DNA of 64,000 nt, from positions 62,001 through 126,000 of the forward strand of contig JAMZAV010006197.1 in assembly GCA_024449915.1 (NCBI GenBank), in the 5' to 3' direction. The DNA comes from Sweltsa coloradensis. Taxonomy: Eukaryota > Arthropoda > Insecta > Plecoptera > Chloroperlidae. Below the pieces are notes generated by a model. The model was not told the DNA's origin and made no database searches. It was given only the letters and a program-made list of their open reading frames with translations. Within the stretch, counting starts at the first letter, position 1. Each line of letters begins with the position of its first letter. This document shows positions 13,108 through 23,307 of the stretch, in pieces. The translations under genes were made by a program, and so were the position numbers.

Positions 13108-13290
13108 CAATGAGTATGTAAGAACTATTCTTGTAAAATTCTGTATTATAATAATATTCATTATGTTTCGTTATGTTATCATTTGGTGCCTACCGAGTAG
13201 CCAGTAGGAGAAACCATTAGTATGTAAGAACCATTCTTGTAAAATTTCTGTATCATGCTGGTATTCATTATGTTTTATTGTTTCTTCCTG
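13108..13290 (+). repeat. Tandem duplication before the Gypsy 1 3' LTR
   Basis: A segment starting AGTATGTAAGAACTATTCTTG near 13111 recurs as AGTATGTAAGAACCATTCTTG near 13219, each followed by TATTCATTATGTTT. The copies are about 108 bp apart and have diverged by several bases. The duplication sits between the end of the coding region and the polypurine tract. Confidence 0.75.
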
Positions 13291-13317
13291 TTGTTACCCT
13301 GCTTTGAAATTAAGCCT

Positions 13318-13324
13318 AGGGGAG
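13318..13324 (+). other. Polypurine tract of Gypsy 1
   Basis: AGGGGAG lies one base before the TGTAATG start of the 3' LTR, the expected place for the plus-strand primer. Confidence 0.75.
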
Positions 13325-13325
13325 T

Positions 13326-13674
13326 TGTAATGTATCCAGATAATGTAGGAACTAGGTCTGAGTAGGCGGTACCTATATTCACAGGCCACGCCTTTACTTC
13401 CTAAGTTTACCAGTGGTATGAACTGCACCACAGCAGTTCAAGGGTTGTACTAACTGTATGTGTACTAAAGAGTTTTGGTAAAAGAAGGGGCGTTTTCCCG
13501 ACGCCATTCCTCTGTGGTTCCTTACTGGTGAAACATCTACATAACTGTGCATAACCATGTATCAAGTGTATTATGTGTATCTAATAAATAGTGAATATGA
13601 ATTGAAGCATAATTACTACCATTAGGTACTAAATCCTACTACTACTACTACTAGTGGTGTGCAAGGACACCACA
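13326..13674 (+). repeat. 3' LTR of Gypsy 1
   Basis: 349 bp, TGTAATG to ACCACA. Relative to the 5' LTR it has five one-base gains (GG for G, AA for A) and one loss (T for TT), and no substitutions. It is followed directly by the target duplication AGGCC. Confidence 0.95.
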
Positions 13675-14013
13675 AGGCCTAGGTATGAATCTCAGTTGGC
13701 TTGTGGCCCTGGCTGTTGGTTGTTTCCTATTTAAATCGGGCTTTTCATTAGAAACTGGGTGAGGCCTAGTCCTATCGGCAAGTGTTGTTGCAGTTGTTGC
13801 AATCGGGCTAGGGCTAGAGCTATGAGGATGGCCTAGGCTTAGCTGTTGCTCAAGTCTTGAGACTTTTTGTGCCATGTGGTCCACCATGCCTTTCAGATGA
13901 TAATTACTTTGCCTGTCATTACTTTGCCTAGAGGGTTGGGTTGGGCCTGAGTCTAGGCCTCGGCCTAGTCCAGAACTTAACTGTTGTTGTAGGCTCAGTA
14001 CTTGTTGACTCAT
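13675..14013 (-). pseudogene. Upstream half of a minus-strand frame split by Gypsy 1
   Basis: An ATG at 14013 on the minus strand opens about 113 codons before the Gypsy junction. The predicted protein starts MSQQVLSLQQQL and is glutamine-, serine- and proline-rich, with a heptad-like stretch (MVDHMAQKVSRLEQQLSL) suggesting a short coiled coil around residues 45-62. The distal part lies at 8164-8502, but not in the same frame. No domain is recognised; a retroelement Gag-like origin is possible. Expression is unproven. Confidence 0.3.
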
Positions 14014-14315
14014 GTTATTTATAACGCCTCTCAGGGCGTAGAGCTAGTTCAGAGAGCCTTAAAGTTAAAGGTGTCACTTGCAGACTAGGAAGTAATTTCT
14101 TTTAATTTAAGGGCCTAACCCACCTGGGCGTTTCAGTTAGTAAGTCGGTCAAGTGACCAATTTGACGAGCCGTTGGAGCTTTTCAGTCAGGAGTCAGAGG
14201 CGGCAAGTGACAATAGGCCTATGTTTACAATTCATCCATGATATACCCATGGCAACCACAAGTCTCTCCAACAGAAGGCAAAGCTCTTGGAAGAAGATAG
14301 AAACAACCGTCGTGA

Positions 14316-15118
14316 TTGTTGGATGAGCGTAGCGAGCGAAGCGAAGATTCCATTTCACTACACTGGAGAAAAAAATCCGGAATGTTTTTTTTTTATTTAT
14401 TTATTTATTTTTTTTTGTTTGTTAACACGATTCCGGCTAAACCGATACTCCGATTGCGATGAAATTTTATGGAGGCCTTCGAAATCTCTGAACTTAGAAC
14501 TGCCACGTTTTTGAGCGCAATCAGGAAATTTGTTCTCATAAAAAACGCAATTTTACGATTTTTTTTCGATTTTTAAAAAATTTCTTCGACTTATATCACC
14601 TACATGCTTTATCCGATTGTAATAATTTTTTCACAGAACCTTAATTTTATGAATTAAGATATTCGTGTGAAATTTGAGCGTAATCGAAAATTATTTCTCA
14701 TCAAAATCGTAATTTTACGTTTTTTTTTTTCTTTTTTTAAACAATTCTTCGACTTATAACACCTACATGCTTTATCCAATTGTAATGATTTTTTTACAGA
14801 ACCTTAATTTCATGAACTAATATATTCGTGTTAAATTTGAGCGCAATCGAATAATTATTTCTTATGAAAATTGCAATTTTACGATTTTTTTCTTCTTTAA
14901 AAATTACGATTAATATTAAAAAATTAAGTTAATTTTTAATTCAATTGAATTTAATTAAAAAAAATTTAGTTTTTTTTTTTATTTAATTTAATTATAATAA
15001 ATCTTCGACTAAGTAATGTTTTTTTCACAGAACAACAGAAAATCCGCGTAACACATGGCAGCTCAATGCACCATATACGCTCATCCAACAACGTGGCGGG
15101 ACTTAAGCGTTTTCCTAG
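14316..15118 (+). mobile_element. Helentron-like non-autonomous element, copy 1
   Basis: The left end TTGTTGGATGAGCGTA (14316-14331) reappears inverted near the right end as TACGCTCATCCAACAA, followed by about 27 bp ending in CTAG at 15118 and a flanking T; the base before the left end is A. An inverted copy of the 5' end placed subterminally at the 3' end, a CTRR-type terminus and A/T flanks match Helitron/Helentron structure. The interior is AT-rich and carries two to three diverged units of about 130 bp (repeating CTTCGACTTAT, ACCTACATGCTTTATCC and ACAGAACCTTAATTT) that differ from the units in the other copies. No Rep-helicase is encoded. Confidence 0.75.
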
Positions 15119-15264
15119 TTATATAATTTTTATATTGTTTCTTTATAGTTTTCATATTTCACAAACTTAGCTATGTGACCAAACACCCATGATGATCACA
15201 CGGATGATCACAGTTCATGACGTGAACTTGTTAAATTATTGAAAGATTAGAGTATACTCACCAT

Positions 15265-15436
15265 TGTCATATCCCTATTCAAAAACTCCCACCCTTTTGT
15301 ATTTGGCATCCACCGCCTACTGGTGTAACAGAACCGGAAAGGATAATAAAAGAAGATGGAGTAAAACGGTAACTCTAGAGTAATACTTTGTCACCTTCAA
15401 ATTCCCGAGTCCTCTTCCGATATTCAAAACATGACA
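15265..15436 (+). repeat. 5' LTR of Gypsy 2
   Basis: 172 bp from TGTCATATCCC to ACATGACA. It includes AATAAA at 15345-15350. Four substitutions and one extra C distinguish it from the 3' LTR. Confidence 0.93.
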
Positions 15437-15437
15437 A

Positions 15438-15452
15438 TGGCGACGACGAAGG
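15438..15452 (+). other. Primer binding site of Gypsy 2
   Basis: TGGCGACGACGAAGG begins one base after the LTR. It resembles the Gypsy 1 site with an extra GAC, so a tRNA-Ser-type primer is again inferred. Confidence 0.7.
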
Positions 15453-16032
15453 CAAAAACCTAAATTACTTGAGCCTACTCGTGAGTACAAAAATTTCCAT
15501 GTATACACTTCATAAGCTTTGTTTGTTTGTCCTGTACCAGGTTCACATATTTACTCCTGGAATCGCCGGATGTACGTCATAAAACCGGAAATAGGAGTAA
15601 TAAGTACACGTTACGCCCAGTTGGACAAACAAACATATTTGCACCCAGTTTTGACATTTTGACGAGGCAACGAAGGGCTAGAGCCTATATACCACACGAT
15701 GATAGGCTATAGGCTTAGGGCCTAACTATATTTTTTAATATTTTGGCCTAGATAATAGGTTTCTAGTACATTGTTGTGCATAATATTGCTAAACGTCTTT
15801 CAAGCAGACCTATCCTTGTTTTAGGTTATGTCGGCCCTGGGCTAAGGCTTTTGCTTAACGGTTGATTAATTGCCATTGTCCCTTTTAAGAAAGACCGTGA
15901 AGATTCATATAATCATTAGGAAAGATATTGCACGGCCCGGCTTTTTCCATTTTAACTTCTAGCTTCTTTTTTGGCTTCTCACTACACCAACCAAGCCACT
16001 ACAAACTTTAAAAATGGCGCAATATTTTGTCG

Positions 16033-16069
16033 TTTTACACCCACTCCTGCTAAAGAAGCAGGTGTAAAA
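16033..16069 (+). promoter_or_regulatory. Leader hairpin in Gypsy 2
   Basis: Within the untranslated leader, TTTTACAC (16033-16040) pairs with GTGTAAAA (16062-16069), and inside it CCTGCT pairs with AGCAGG around a short A-rich loop. The two stems are separated by an asymmetric bulge. A stable hairpin between primer site and gag could act in packaging or translation; that role is inference. A related GTACATATTTTACACC sequence occurs downstream near 16135-16152. Confidence 0.5.
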
Positions 16070-16396
16070 TTCTTACTCCAGTCGCAGTTGTGGTAACTTA
16101 CAACAGGAGAAAAAAAACTTTCTGGGTTGCGACAGGTACATATTTTACACCAGGACAGAAAAACGGGTTTTCGTGAAAAACTTGTACCTGGTGTAATTGA
16201 AACAGAACAAACAAACAAAGCTATAGTATCTCAAAATGAATCAAGTAGCCTGACCACGTTTCGGTTGAGGTTAGGTTGCCCGCCAATTCGACGTTTTTAC
16301 AAGTTCCATGGGGTCAAAGGCACTCCTTATTGGGACTATCAACTTGTAAAACGTTAGGACTTCAGGTTCAGAGATTTTCCAAGTATCCTGGAGACA

Positions 16397-17359
16397 ATGG
16401 CACTCCCTGTCGGGAACATAAACTTTGTAAAACCATTTCAACTGCTAGGCCAGTCTGACCAAGGAAGGCAGTGGACTTCCTGGGTCGACAGATTCGAGCT
16501 ATACCTCGAAGCTGTCAACATCTCTTCCCCACAGCGTAAGAGGGCACTTCTACTTACTTATGCAGGCAAAGAAATCTATGAGCTATTCAAAAATCTACCA
16601 GAACCTACAGTAAGCGTAGGTGCTGAAGGCACAACTCAGGATGCCTATGAAGCAACCAAATCAAAACTTTTAACCTAGTACTTTGCTTCAAAGGTGAACA
16701 TAGAATTCGAACTATACACCTTTCGGCAGGCTAGTCAGTCTAGCGAAGAATCACTAGACCAATTTTACACCAGGCTGTTGAAGTTAGCGCAGTCCTGCGA
16801 TTTTCATGACGTTCCACGTGAGATTAAGTCACAGATGATCCAACATATGACTTCTGGTAGGCTACGCAGGTATGCTTTACGCCATCCAGCAGCTACCCTT
16901 AATGATATTCTAACAGATGAGAGAGCATACGAAATGACTGAAAAACGAGCATCAGCTATCGAGGAACAACCGGAAGCAGTCAATGCAATCCAGAAACAAC
17001 CGAAGAAGAACAAATCTCAGCTGCGCTACAAAAACCACGAACGAAAGGACAAACAACAGCCAGGTATGCCTAATGAACAAAATAGAAAGTGCTACAACTG
17101 TGGGAGGGATTGGCCTCACGATGGCGGCCCGGAAGCCTGTCCTGCCAAAGGCAAAACATGCAACAACTGCGGGAAGGCCAACCATTATGCCCAAGTGTGC
17201 CGATCGGAAGGAAACCATAACTCCGTTGCAGGTCCCAGCAGCAGCACCCATAGCCCACTGGTAAGTCAAAGACATTTGTGCATGCTACTGCCACTACAAC
17301 TAGCAATGTCCGTCATGAACCGGAAGACAGTTCAGGCGCCGAGTCCAACTACAAGCTAA
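16397..17359 (+). pseudogene. Gypsy 2 gag
   Basis: The frame opens at ATG 16397 (MALPVGNINFVKPF) and continues in the same phase to 17359, interrupted only by an in-frame TAG at 16676-16678 between KSKLLT and YFASKVNIEF. The stop is one transition from CAG (Gln). The capsid-like region (QWTSWVDRFELYL; ESLDQFYTRLLKLAQSC) is followed by a basic stretch and two zinc knuckles starting CYNCGRDWPHDG and CNNCGKANHYAQVC (about 17090-17205). Pol overlaps the end of gag in the -1 frame (from 17278 or earlier), which suggests pol was expressed by -1 ribosomal frameshifting. Confidence 0.85.
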
Positions 17360-19179
17360 GGGTAGTGGCAAACTCGACCTCTCAAAATAACCCTAACAAG
17401 TCGGCCCCGATAACAGCCAGTATCATGCTAAACAACACACCGATTAAATTCATGGCTGACACCGGTACGAGTGTAACAATAATTTCAACCGACACCTTCA
17501 ACAAAATAGGAATAAAACCCAAAACGCAATCGACAAGAACGAAAATATTTCCGTACAACAGCAACTCTGGTCTAGTTGTGACAGGAAAATTTAATGCCAC
17601 CCTGCAATACAAGGAAAAGATTATTGAATCTGAAATTTTTGTTATCCAGGGAAACTCAGAATCTATCCTTAGTTGCAGCGATTCAGTTAACTTGGGTCTT
17701 ATTAAAATAACGTGGTCGGTTTATCCTGCAGTAAGCCATGTCGACTATGTAGAGAAATTCAGTTCCCTCTTTACGGGTATTGGGAAACTGACCAACCACC
17801 AAGTGCACATTCACATTGATGAAACCGTACCCCCAGTAGCCCAACGTCATAGGCGAATACCGTTCAATGTGCGAAATATGGTAGAGGCTGAAATAAAACG
17901 TCTCAAGGATGCTGACATCATTGAAACAGTAGATGGACCAACGCCCTGGGTCTCACCAGTAGTTGTGGTACCGAAACCCCACAGCCCAGGAGCCGTTCGA
18001 TTATGCATCAATATGAGGCAAGCGAATAAAGCCGTAAAAAGAGTCAGACATGTAACCCCAACCATACAACCTCGCTAAATGGAGCAGCCTACTTTTCTAA
18101 ACTCGACCTTAATGAAAGTTACCATCAACTTGAGTTAGATTTAGAATCTCGCGCAATCACAACCTTTTCAACGCACATGGGGCTAAAGAGGTATAAGCGC
18201 CTAAACTTCGGAATTAGTTCGGCCTCTGAAGTTTTTCAAGACACCATTCGGCAGGTGCTAGGCAACCTAAAAGGAGTGCTTAACGTAAGCGACGATATAC
18301 TCGTGTACGGAAGAACACGCAAAGAACACGACGAAGCTTTGGTATGTGTGCTTAAACGCTTTCAAGACAGAGGTATAACACTCAACAAAAAGAAGTGCCA
18401 GTTCACAAAAACTGAGCTAAAATTCTTTGGTTACCTTTACCAAACAGGGCCTACAGATCGACCCCGAAAAGATCATGGCGATCTCCAACCTTGACGTGCC
18501 GACCAGTCCAACTGAAGTAAGAAGTTTGCTAGGCATGCTGAACTACTGCGGTCGTTTTCTCCCAGACCTGGCTTCGGTCACAAGACCACTTCGAGAGTTA
18601 ACCGAGAACAATCGGGAGTGGAAATGGACACAAAAACATACCTACACCTTCAACAAACTAAAATCACAGATGATTAGTGCCCACTCGTTGGCAAACTACG
18701 ATGCCAACAAAGAAACACACTTGCATGTTGATGCCGGTCCCCATGGGGTAGGCGCAATACTATCCCAACAAAGTGGCAAAACGGTGGAGATAGTCGGCTA
18801 CGCAAGTCGAGCCCTAACAGCGGTAGAGGAACGGTACTCTCAAATCGAGAGAGAGATGGTATCAGCGACTTATGGAATGGAGCATTTCCACCTGTACCTG
18901 TGTGGTTCCAACTTTATCCTCCACACCGACTCCAAGCCCCTGGTATCCGTTTTCTCTAATCCCAGAGCCTCTCCCTCAGCCCGCATTGAGAGACTACTCC
19001 TTCCCACTCAGCCATACCAATTCCATGCCATCCACCAAATAGGAAAAGAAAATCCGTCCGACTACTTATCCCGACACCCACTTCCTTTCACAATGGACAA
19101 CCGTCGCACACACAAAGTTCCAGAAGAATACGTAACGTTCTTGTCAGAACAGTCGTGCCCCGTTTTCAATGTCCCTTAG
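17278..19179 (+). pseudogene. Gypsy 2 protease, reverse transcriptase and RNase H
   Basis: Protease shows MADTGTSVTIIS (DTG at 17458-17466). RT begins near 17750, with WVSPVVVVPKP and VRLCINMRQAN. A break near 18060-18078 removes part of the segment before FSKLDLNESYHQL. The frame continues to 18494 with the catalytic NVSDDILVYG (DD at 18291-18296). Another shift near 18430 leads into 18427-19179, which holds the connection (LLGMLNYCGRFLPDL) and RNase H (HVDAGPHGVGAILS; YSQIEREMVSATYG; HTDSKPL), ending near NPSDYLSRHPLPF. A further shift near 19165 separates it from the integrase. Confidence 0.88.
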
Positions 19180-20599
19180 CGATGTTGAAATCGAAACTGC
19201 AAAAGACGAAACCTTCAAACTCCTGATTGAAGCTTTGCAAGCATCCCCAGGTACAGCCTACAAACTGTGGGAAAAAGAACAGCTAAAACCATACCTGAGA
19301 ATACGCGACGAACTAACCACGGCTCATGGAGTAGTTATTACGCGGGACCAGGCTAGTGATCCACCTGCTCTCCATGAGACTGCTGTATGCCTCGCACATC
19401 GAGGGCACCGCGGAATGGTGAAAACGAAGCAGCTTATCCGAGAAAAGCTGTAGTTTCCCAATATGGACAAACTCGTTCACAATGCAGTAACGTCGTGCAT
19501 ACCCTGCCAGGCAATAACTAAGCCAAAGAAATCGCGAGACCCGATTCGTCCTACTGACCTTCCAGAGGGTGTGTGGGAAAATGTAGTCATTGACTTTGAT
19601 GGTCCGTACTCTGACGGAAAAACCTACTGATTCTGACCGACGAATATTGTCGGTATCCCTTCGTGGAAATCATACCATCAACCAGCACTCGACATGTAAC
19701 ACAAGTCTTACAAAAGTTATTCAGTCAATTCGGAGCAAAAGTCCAGTTAAAATCCGGCAATGGACCGCCATTCAATGGCAGAGTTTGCAGCATTCGCCAG
19801 AAAAATGGGATTCCGACATCACCACGTTACGGCACTATGGCCCGAGGCCAACGGGCAAGCAGAAAGATCTGTGGAATCTATTCGCAAGACGGTGTTAGCA
19901 GCCCATATGGAGAAGAAGGATCTACAAACGGAACTCGACTACGCTTTAATGAACTACAGAGCTACACCTCACTCTACGACAAACCGATCTCCCTACAAGC
20001 TCATGTTCAGCCGTAAAATGAGAACGACACTACCCTCAGTAACCCCTAACCTAGAGTGTGAAATCAACGACCAAGACATCCGAGCGAACGATGCGGGACA
20101 TAAACAAAAGGCAAAATTGTATGCTGATCGAAAGAGAAACACCCAACTTCATGCACTACAACTTGGCGACCGGGTGCTCTGCCGACAACAAAAGCGCAAC
20201 AAACTCAGCACACCATACGACCCAGATTCATTTGTCATCATAAAGATCAGGGGAAGCCAGATTACAGCCAAACGCGGACAACAAGTCATAATACGAAACT
20301 CGTCTTTCCTAAAGAAGTTCAACACGCTGGAGTCGAGGACACACAACAACCAAGATCAAGAGAGGGATGGTGCTCCGTGGCCAGACGAACCAGATGATTG
20401 GGCAAATATTCCAGCAGCAGACCTTGCAGATCCGGGTGGAGAAGATCACCCACCAGATAGGGAGGAAGCCATTCTGGAAGAAGCACCACAGCAGGATGAG
20501 CCAGTGTATTTAATCTTGCCACCAGCTTACCCGGATGGAGAGGCAGCAGTCCGTCGCAACCCTCCTCGAAACAGACAGATTCCTGTACGTTTCCGTTAA
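19169..20599 (+). pseudogene. Gypsy 2 integrase
   Basis: The zinc-binding region (HRGHRGMVKTKQLIREKL) is cut by an in-frame TAG at 19451-19453, one transition from TGG, then continues FPNMDKLVHNAV with CIPC. The core has a first Asp in VVIDFDGPYSDG, a break near 19628, a second acidic site degraded to SGNGPPFNG near 19750, a shift near 19783, and the Glu in PEANGQAERSVES near 19845-19880. The C-terminal part (DRVLCRQQKRNKL; FVIIKIRGSQITAKRG) and an acidic, proline-rich tail end at 20599. The second catalytic Asp reads Gly (SGN for the usual SDN), so this copy is inactive as written. Confidence 0.86.
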
Positions 20600-20920
20600 A
20601 ATAACCCTCTGGTATTCGCTAGGCCTTCTAGGCTATCTACATTTTCATTTTTCATACATGTTAACTTCAATAACTTGTAATCTTTTAAGAACAATTATTC
20701 AGTTCACAACTATTATATTAGTTTAGTACAAGCCAACCTCCATTTGGTGTCTAAAAATGTAAGTTTAGTATTTGGTTTGATGTCCAAGATTTTTATTCTA
20801 AAGTTAGAGTTTTTGCTTCACAATTTCCTTATATTATTGTAACCTTGTAAGTTTTTTTTTAAAATTTCTTATTAATATTATTAATCTGAATTTTTCTTTT
20901 TACCATCAAGGTCTTATTCA

Positions 20921-20933
20921 AAGCAGGGAGGAA
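20921..20933 (+). other. Polypurine tract of Gypsy 2
   Basis: AAGCAGGGAGGAA lies immediately before the TGTCATA start of the 3' LTR. The 330 bp between the end of integrase and this tract are AT-rich and hold no gene. Confidence 0.75.
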
Positions 20934-21104
20934 TGTCATATCCCTATTCAACAACTCCCATCCTTTTGTATTTGGCATCCACCGCCTACTGGTGTAACAG
21001 AACCGGAAAGGATAATAAAAGAAGATAGAGTAAAACGGTAACTCTAGAGTAATACTTTGTCACCTTCAAATTCCGAGTCCTCTTCCGATATTCACAACAT
21101 GACA
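20934..21104 (+). repeat. 3' LTR of Gypsy 2
   Basis: 171 bp, TGTCATA to CATGACA, followed directly by the target duplication ACCAT. Confidence 0.93.
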
Positions 21105-21118
21105 ACCATTTGTTAACC

Positions 21119-21217
21119 ATGAAGTGTCCTCATTGCGGCAAAATAGTCAAGTATTTGCAAGCGCACATAGAACGGATGCATATTGATGTGTACAATAATG
21201 CATGCTGTAATCTGTAA
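21119..21217 (+). CDS. Short C2H2-type zinc-finger reading frame
   Basis: ATG at 21119 opens a 32-codon frame with a single zinc-finger-like motif: CPHCGKIVKYLQAHIERMH, that is C-x2-C-x12-H-x4-H counted from the visible residues. It ends in a TAA at 21215-21217. The start is 14 bp downstream of the Gypsy 2 junction, so any promoter or upstream exon was separated by that insertion. The spacing and the GK-x-V-K-x-L-x-H pattern resemble the finger at the end of 21467-21766. It could be a remnant of a multi-finger gene or of a transposon protein. I do not recognise the family. Confidence 0.4.
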   Translation: MKCPHCGKIVKYLQAHIERMHIDVYNNACCNL

Positions 21218-21466
21218 TTATAACTTCGCTACAAGTATTTTAGTACTATGTATTCTTATATTATTATGTTTTTAATGCATCATGTCTCCTTGATTGGAAT
21301 TTAAGTTTAATTTTCTACTGCGCTGCCCACACACAGGGTGTTACCCTATGTGGGCTTCTTTTTTTTTCTCTCGAGAATGTTAATGTGCAGTGGTGTATGT
21401 ATTGCTATTTGTTATATTGAAAGATAAATGGTTTAATGTACCTTTGTAAAAAAAGAATAAAATTTA

Positions 21467-21766
21467 TTGAAAAAAAAATCAGCAACGTCATCGACGTGTT
21501 GCAAACGTAAATCTTCTAGAAACACCGCCCATGATAGTTGTAGGCCTAAACCAAATGATAAACCTACATGTTCTCCTCAATTATCTGGTAGCAAAGTTAA
21601 GACCTTGCAAATGGAATCAAAAACAACATCAACAGAAAATGTAGAATCTCAATCAAGCGAGACAAATGATGACCTAATGACTCCATGCTACATATGCGGT
21701 AAGGAGTATAAACGAGTGAGAACTCACATTACCAGAGCTCACCCAGAAACACACAAGGACCTGTAA
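21467..21766 (+). CDS. Basic Ser/Lys-rich frame ending in a C2H2-type finger
   Basis: A 99-codon frame with a lysine/serine-rich, probably disordered N-terminal two thirds and a C-terminal finger CYICGKEYKRVRTHITRAH. The finger follows the same C-x2-C-G-K pattern as the short frame 250 bp upstream, so both may derive from one gene with tandem fingers. The ATG sits beside an A-run and an AATAAA (about 21458-21463), so the true start may be in an upstream exon. Downstream text to about 21920 remains Glu/Thr/Asn-rich in other frames. Function unknown; nucleic-acid binding is inferred only from the motif. Confidence 0.4.
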   Translation: MKKKSATSSTCCKRKSSRNTAHDSCRPKPNDKPTCSPQLSGSKVKTLQMESKTTSTENVESQSSETNDDLMTPCYICGKEYKRVRTHITRAHPETHKDL

Positions 21767-22536
21767 TAATTTATAATAACTGCTTAGTATCAAACAAGTA
21801 GGGAAGATACTAATGATATTTTAAATAGCGACACTAATACGCAGGCAGAGACAACATCTGTAAACCAACAAAGTGAAGAAACTGTAAAACTCCATGCCGA
21901 GTTAGATAAATTGTAGACTTAAAATCACACAACTTTGAATGACCTTTTGACACTTGTCGGCGGCCATTTTTCATGTGAACCACTAGTAAGTATTGTTTAT
22001 TTAGCATAATGCTATTGTATACATTGTTAGATACATTACATCAGTTATATTATTCAATATATTGCTACTCACTACATACCTAGTCATACTTGAAATATAT
22101 TTAGTACATTTACGTTTGAACAACGACAGGTTATTTATACATTTTTTACATTTTTTGGTAATTCATCAAATATTCTTAGACCAAAGAAAAACACAGATTT
22201 CTGCGTTGATTTTTAGTTTTTGTGTCCTAGATTAAAATTATCTTTGTTTCTAGTGTCGCAATTATGTACATCATTATTATACAACATAAAATTTGAAAAA
22301 TAAACCGGTAAATTATTGTTTTTTAGATTGTACACAAAAATTAATGTATTATATTCTAGTCGTTTACGTACACACATCTATTTTAGAACTTCCAGCATCA
22401 ACTCAATCTTAGTGTATCTATTGCACTTTAGTATCGCTCTCATACCTTTATTTTGTAAATACTGTAAGGCTGATTTGTCAGCCTACATGACCGTACTACA
22501 GTAATCAAAGTGGGGTTGGATTATGGTTTTATACAA

Positions 22537-23307
22537 TGACGTACATAAGCTTTGCGTAGCAAAGCGCTAGACGCTCAGTCTCCTATCCTTCCAACCAAGC
22601 GCTAGCATGGACATTAGAAGCCATCATGATTAGGGAAAAATCATTTCACTGCAACATAGATACTTCATCTAGTTGAATGAACTAAGATGCAGTGGATTAT
22701 TTGGACGTCGCGGGGATAAGAAAATACGTAAACAGATGGGGGACATTTTAAATTTTGTGTCTATGTGTAAAACGAGAAAAGTTGTCATAACTCTCATAAA
22801 ACAAATCAGAAACCGTCCCGGGCCTAGGCCCAGATGTAGAAAATTATTTATAATACAACAGTGTAGGCCTAAAGTTCCATTAGGCTATAGGACTACATTT
22901 AATTAATGCTAACATTACACGTTTGACAAGCCCTAGGCCTCTCCTAGGCAACCCTAGACCTGCACGACCTTGTTCAGACACACATCCCGCACAAATAACT
23001 AGTTTTGATTACTAAAAGCCTAATGCAGATAAACAATAGTATGATAGTCCACCAACTTGAATTGCTTTATTCGGAAATTGGAGTAACTGAGAGATTTGCG
23101 GAAGAAAGACTGTTTTTCTTCAATAATATCGAGAAATCGCCATCTTGCGGTTTTGGTTTTACACCGCTTGTTAACACAAAGGCTGCTAAATTTAAAGGTA
23201 CGATACATTTAGACGGCAGTTGGTTTTTCCCTAATCATGATGGCTTCTAACATCCACGCTCCCCACGGCCATACTGAGTGTCTAGCGCTTAGCTTATATT
23301 ATGTCAT
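22537..23307. mobile_element. Long-TIR element nested in LINE A ORF2
   Basis: About 770 bp with imperfect inverted arms of 90-110 bp. The left arm begins TGACGTACATAAGC and contains GCGCTAGACGCTCAGT and AAGCCATCATGATTAGGG; the right arm, read in reverse complement, begins TGACATAATATAAGC and contains GCGCTAGACACTCAGT and the same AAGCCATCATGATTAGGG. Flanking LINE sequence is duplicated: TGGTTTTATACAA (22524-22536) and TGGTTTTATATACAA (23308-23322). A 13-15 bp duplication is unusually long for a TIR transposon; if the termini are trimmed, a 10-bp core would suit a Mutator-like element. The interior shows no transposase. Confidence 0.75.

Larger units (their letters stand above)
8503..13674 (+). 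mobile_element. Gypsy 1: structurally complete Ty3/Gypsy LTR retrotransposon
   Basis: A 5.2-kb element runs from a TG to a CA terminus with near-identical LTRs (8503-8847 and 13326-13674), a tRNA primer site just inside the left LTR, gag, protease, RT, RNase H and integrase in Gypsy order, a polypurine tract before the right LTR, and a perfect 5-bp target duplication AGGCC (8498-8502 and 13675-13679). The coding region is broken by several single-base frame changes. The two LTRs show no substitution and differ only by one-base homopolymer length changes, so insertion is recent and many breaks may be sequence errors rather than decay. Confidence 0.95.
15265..21104 (+). mobile_element. Gypsy 2: older, heavily mutated Ty3/Gypsy retrotransposon
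   Basis: A 5.8-kb element with short LTRs (15265-15436 and 20934-21104), primer site, leader, gag, protease, RT, RNase H, integrase, polypurine tract and a perfect 5-bp target duplication ACCAT (15260-15264 and 21105-21109). The LTRs differ by four substitutions and one base of length, so it is older than Gypsy 1. The coding region has at least two in-frame stops and several frameshifts. Its residues differ clearly from Gypsy 1, so it is a different lineage. It inserted 14 bp upstream of a zinc-finger ATG at 21119. Confidence 0.95.
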
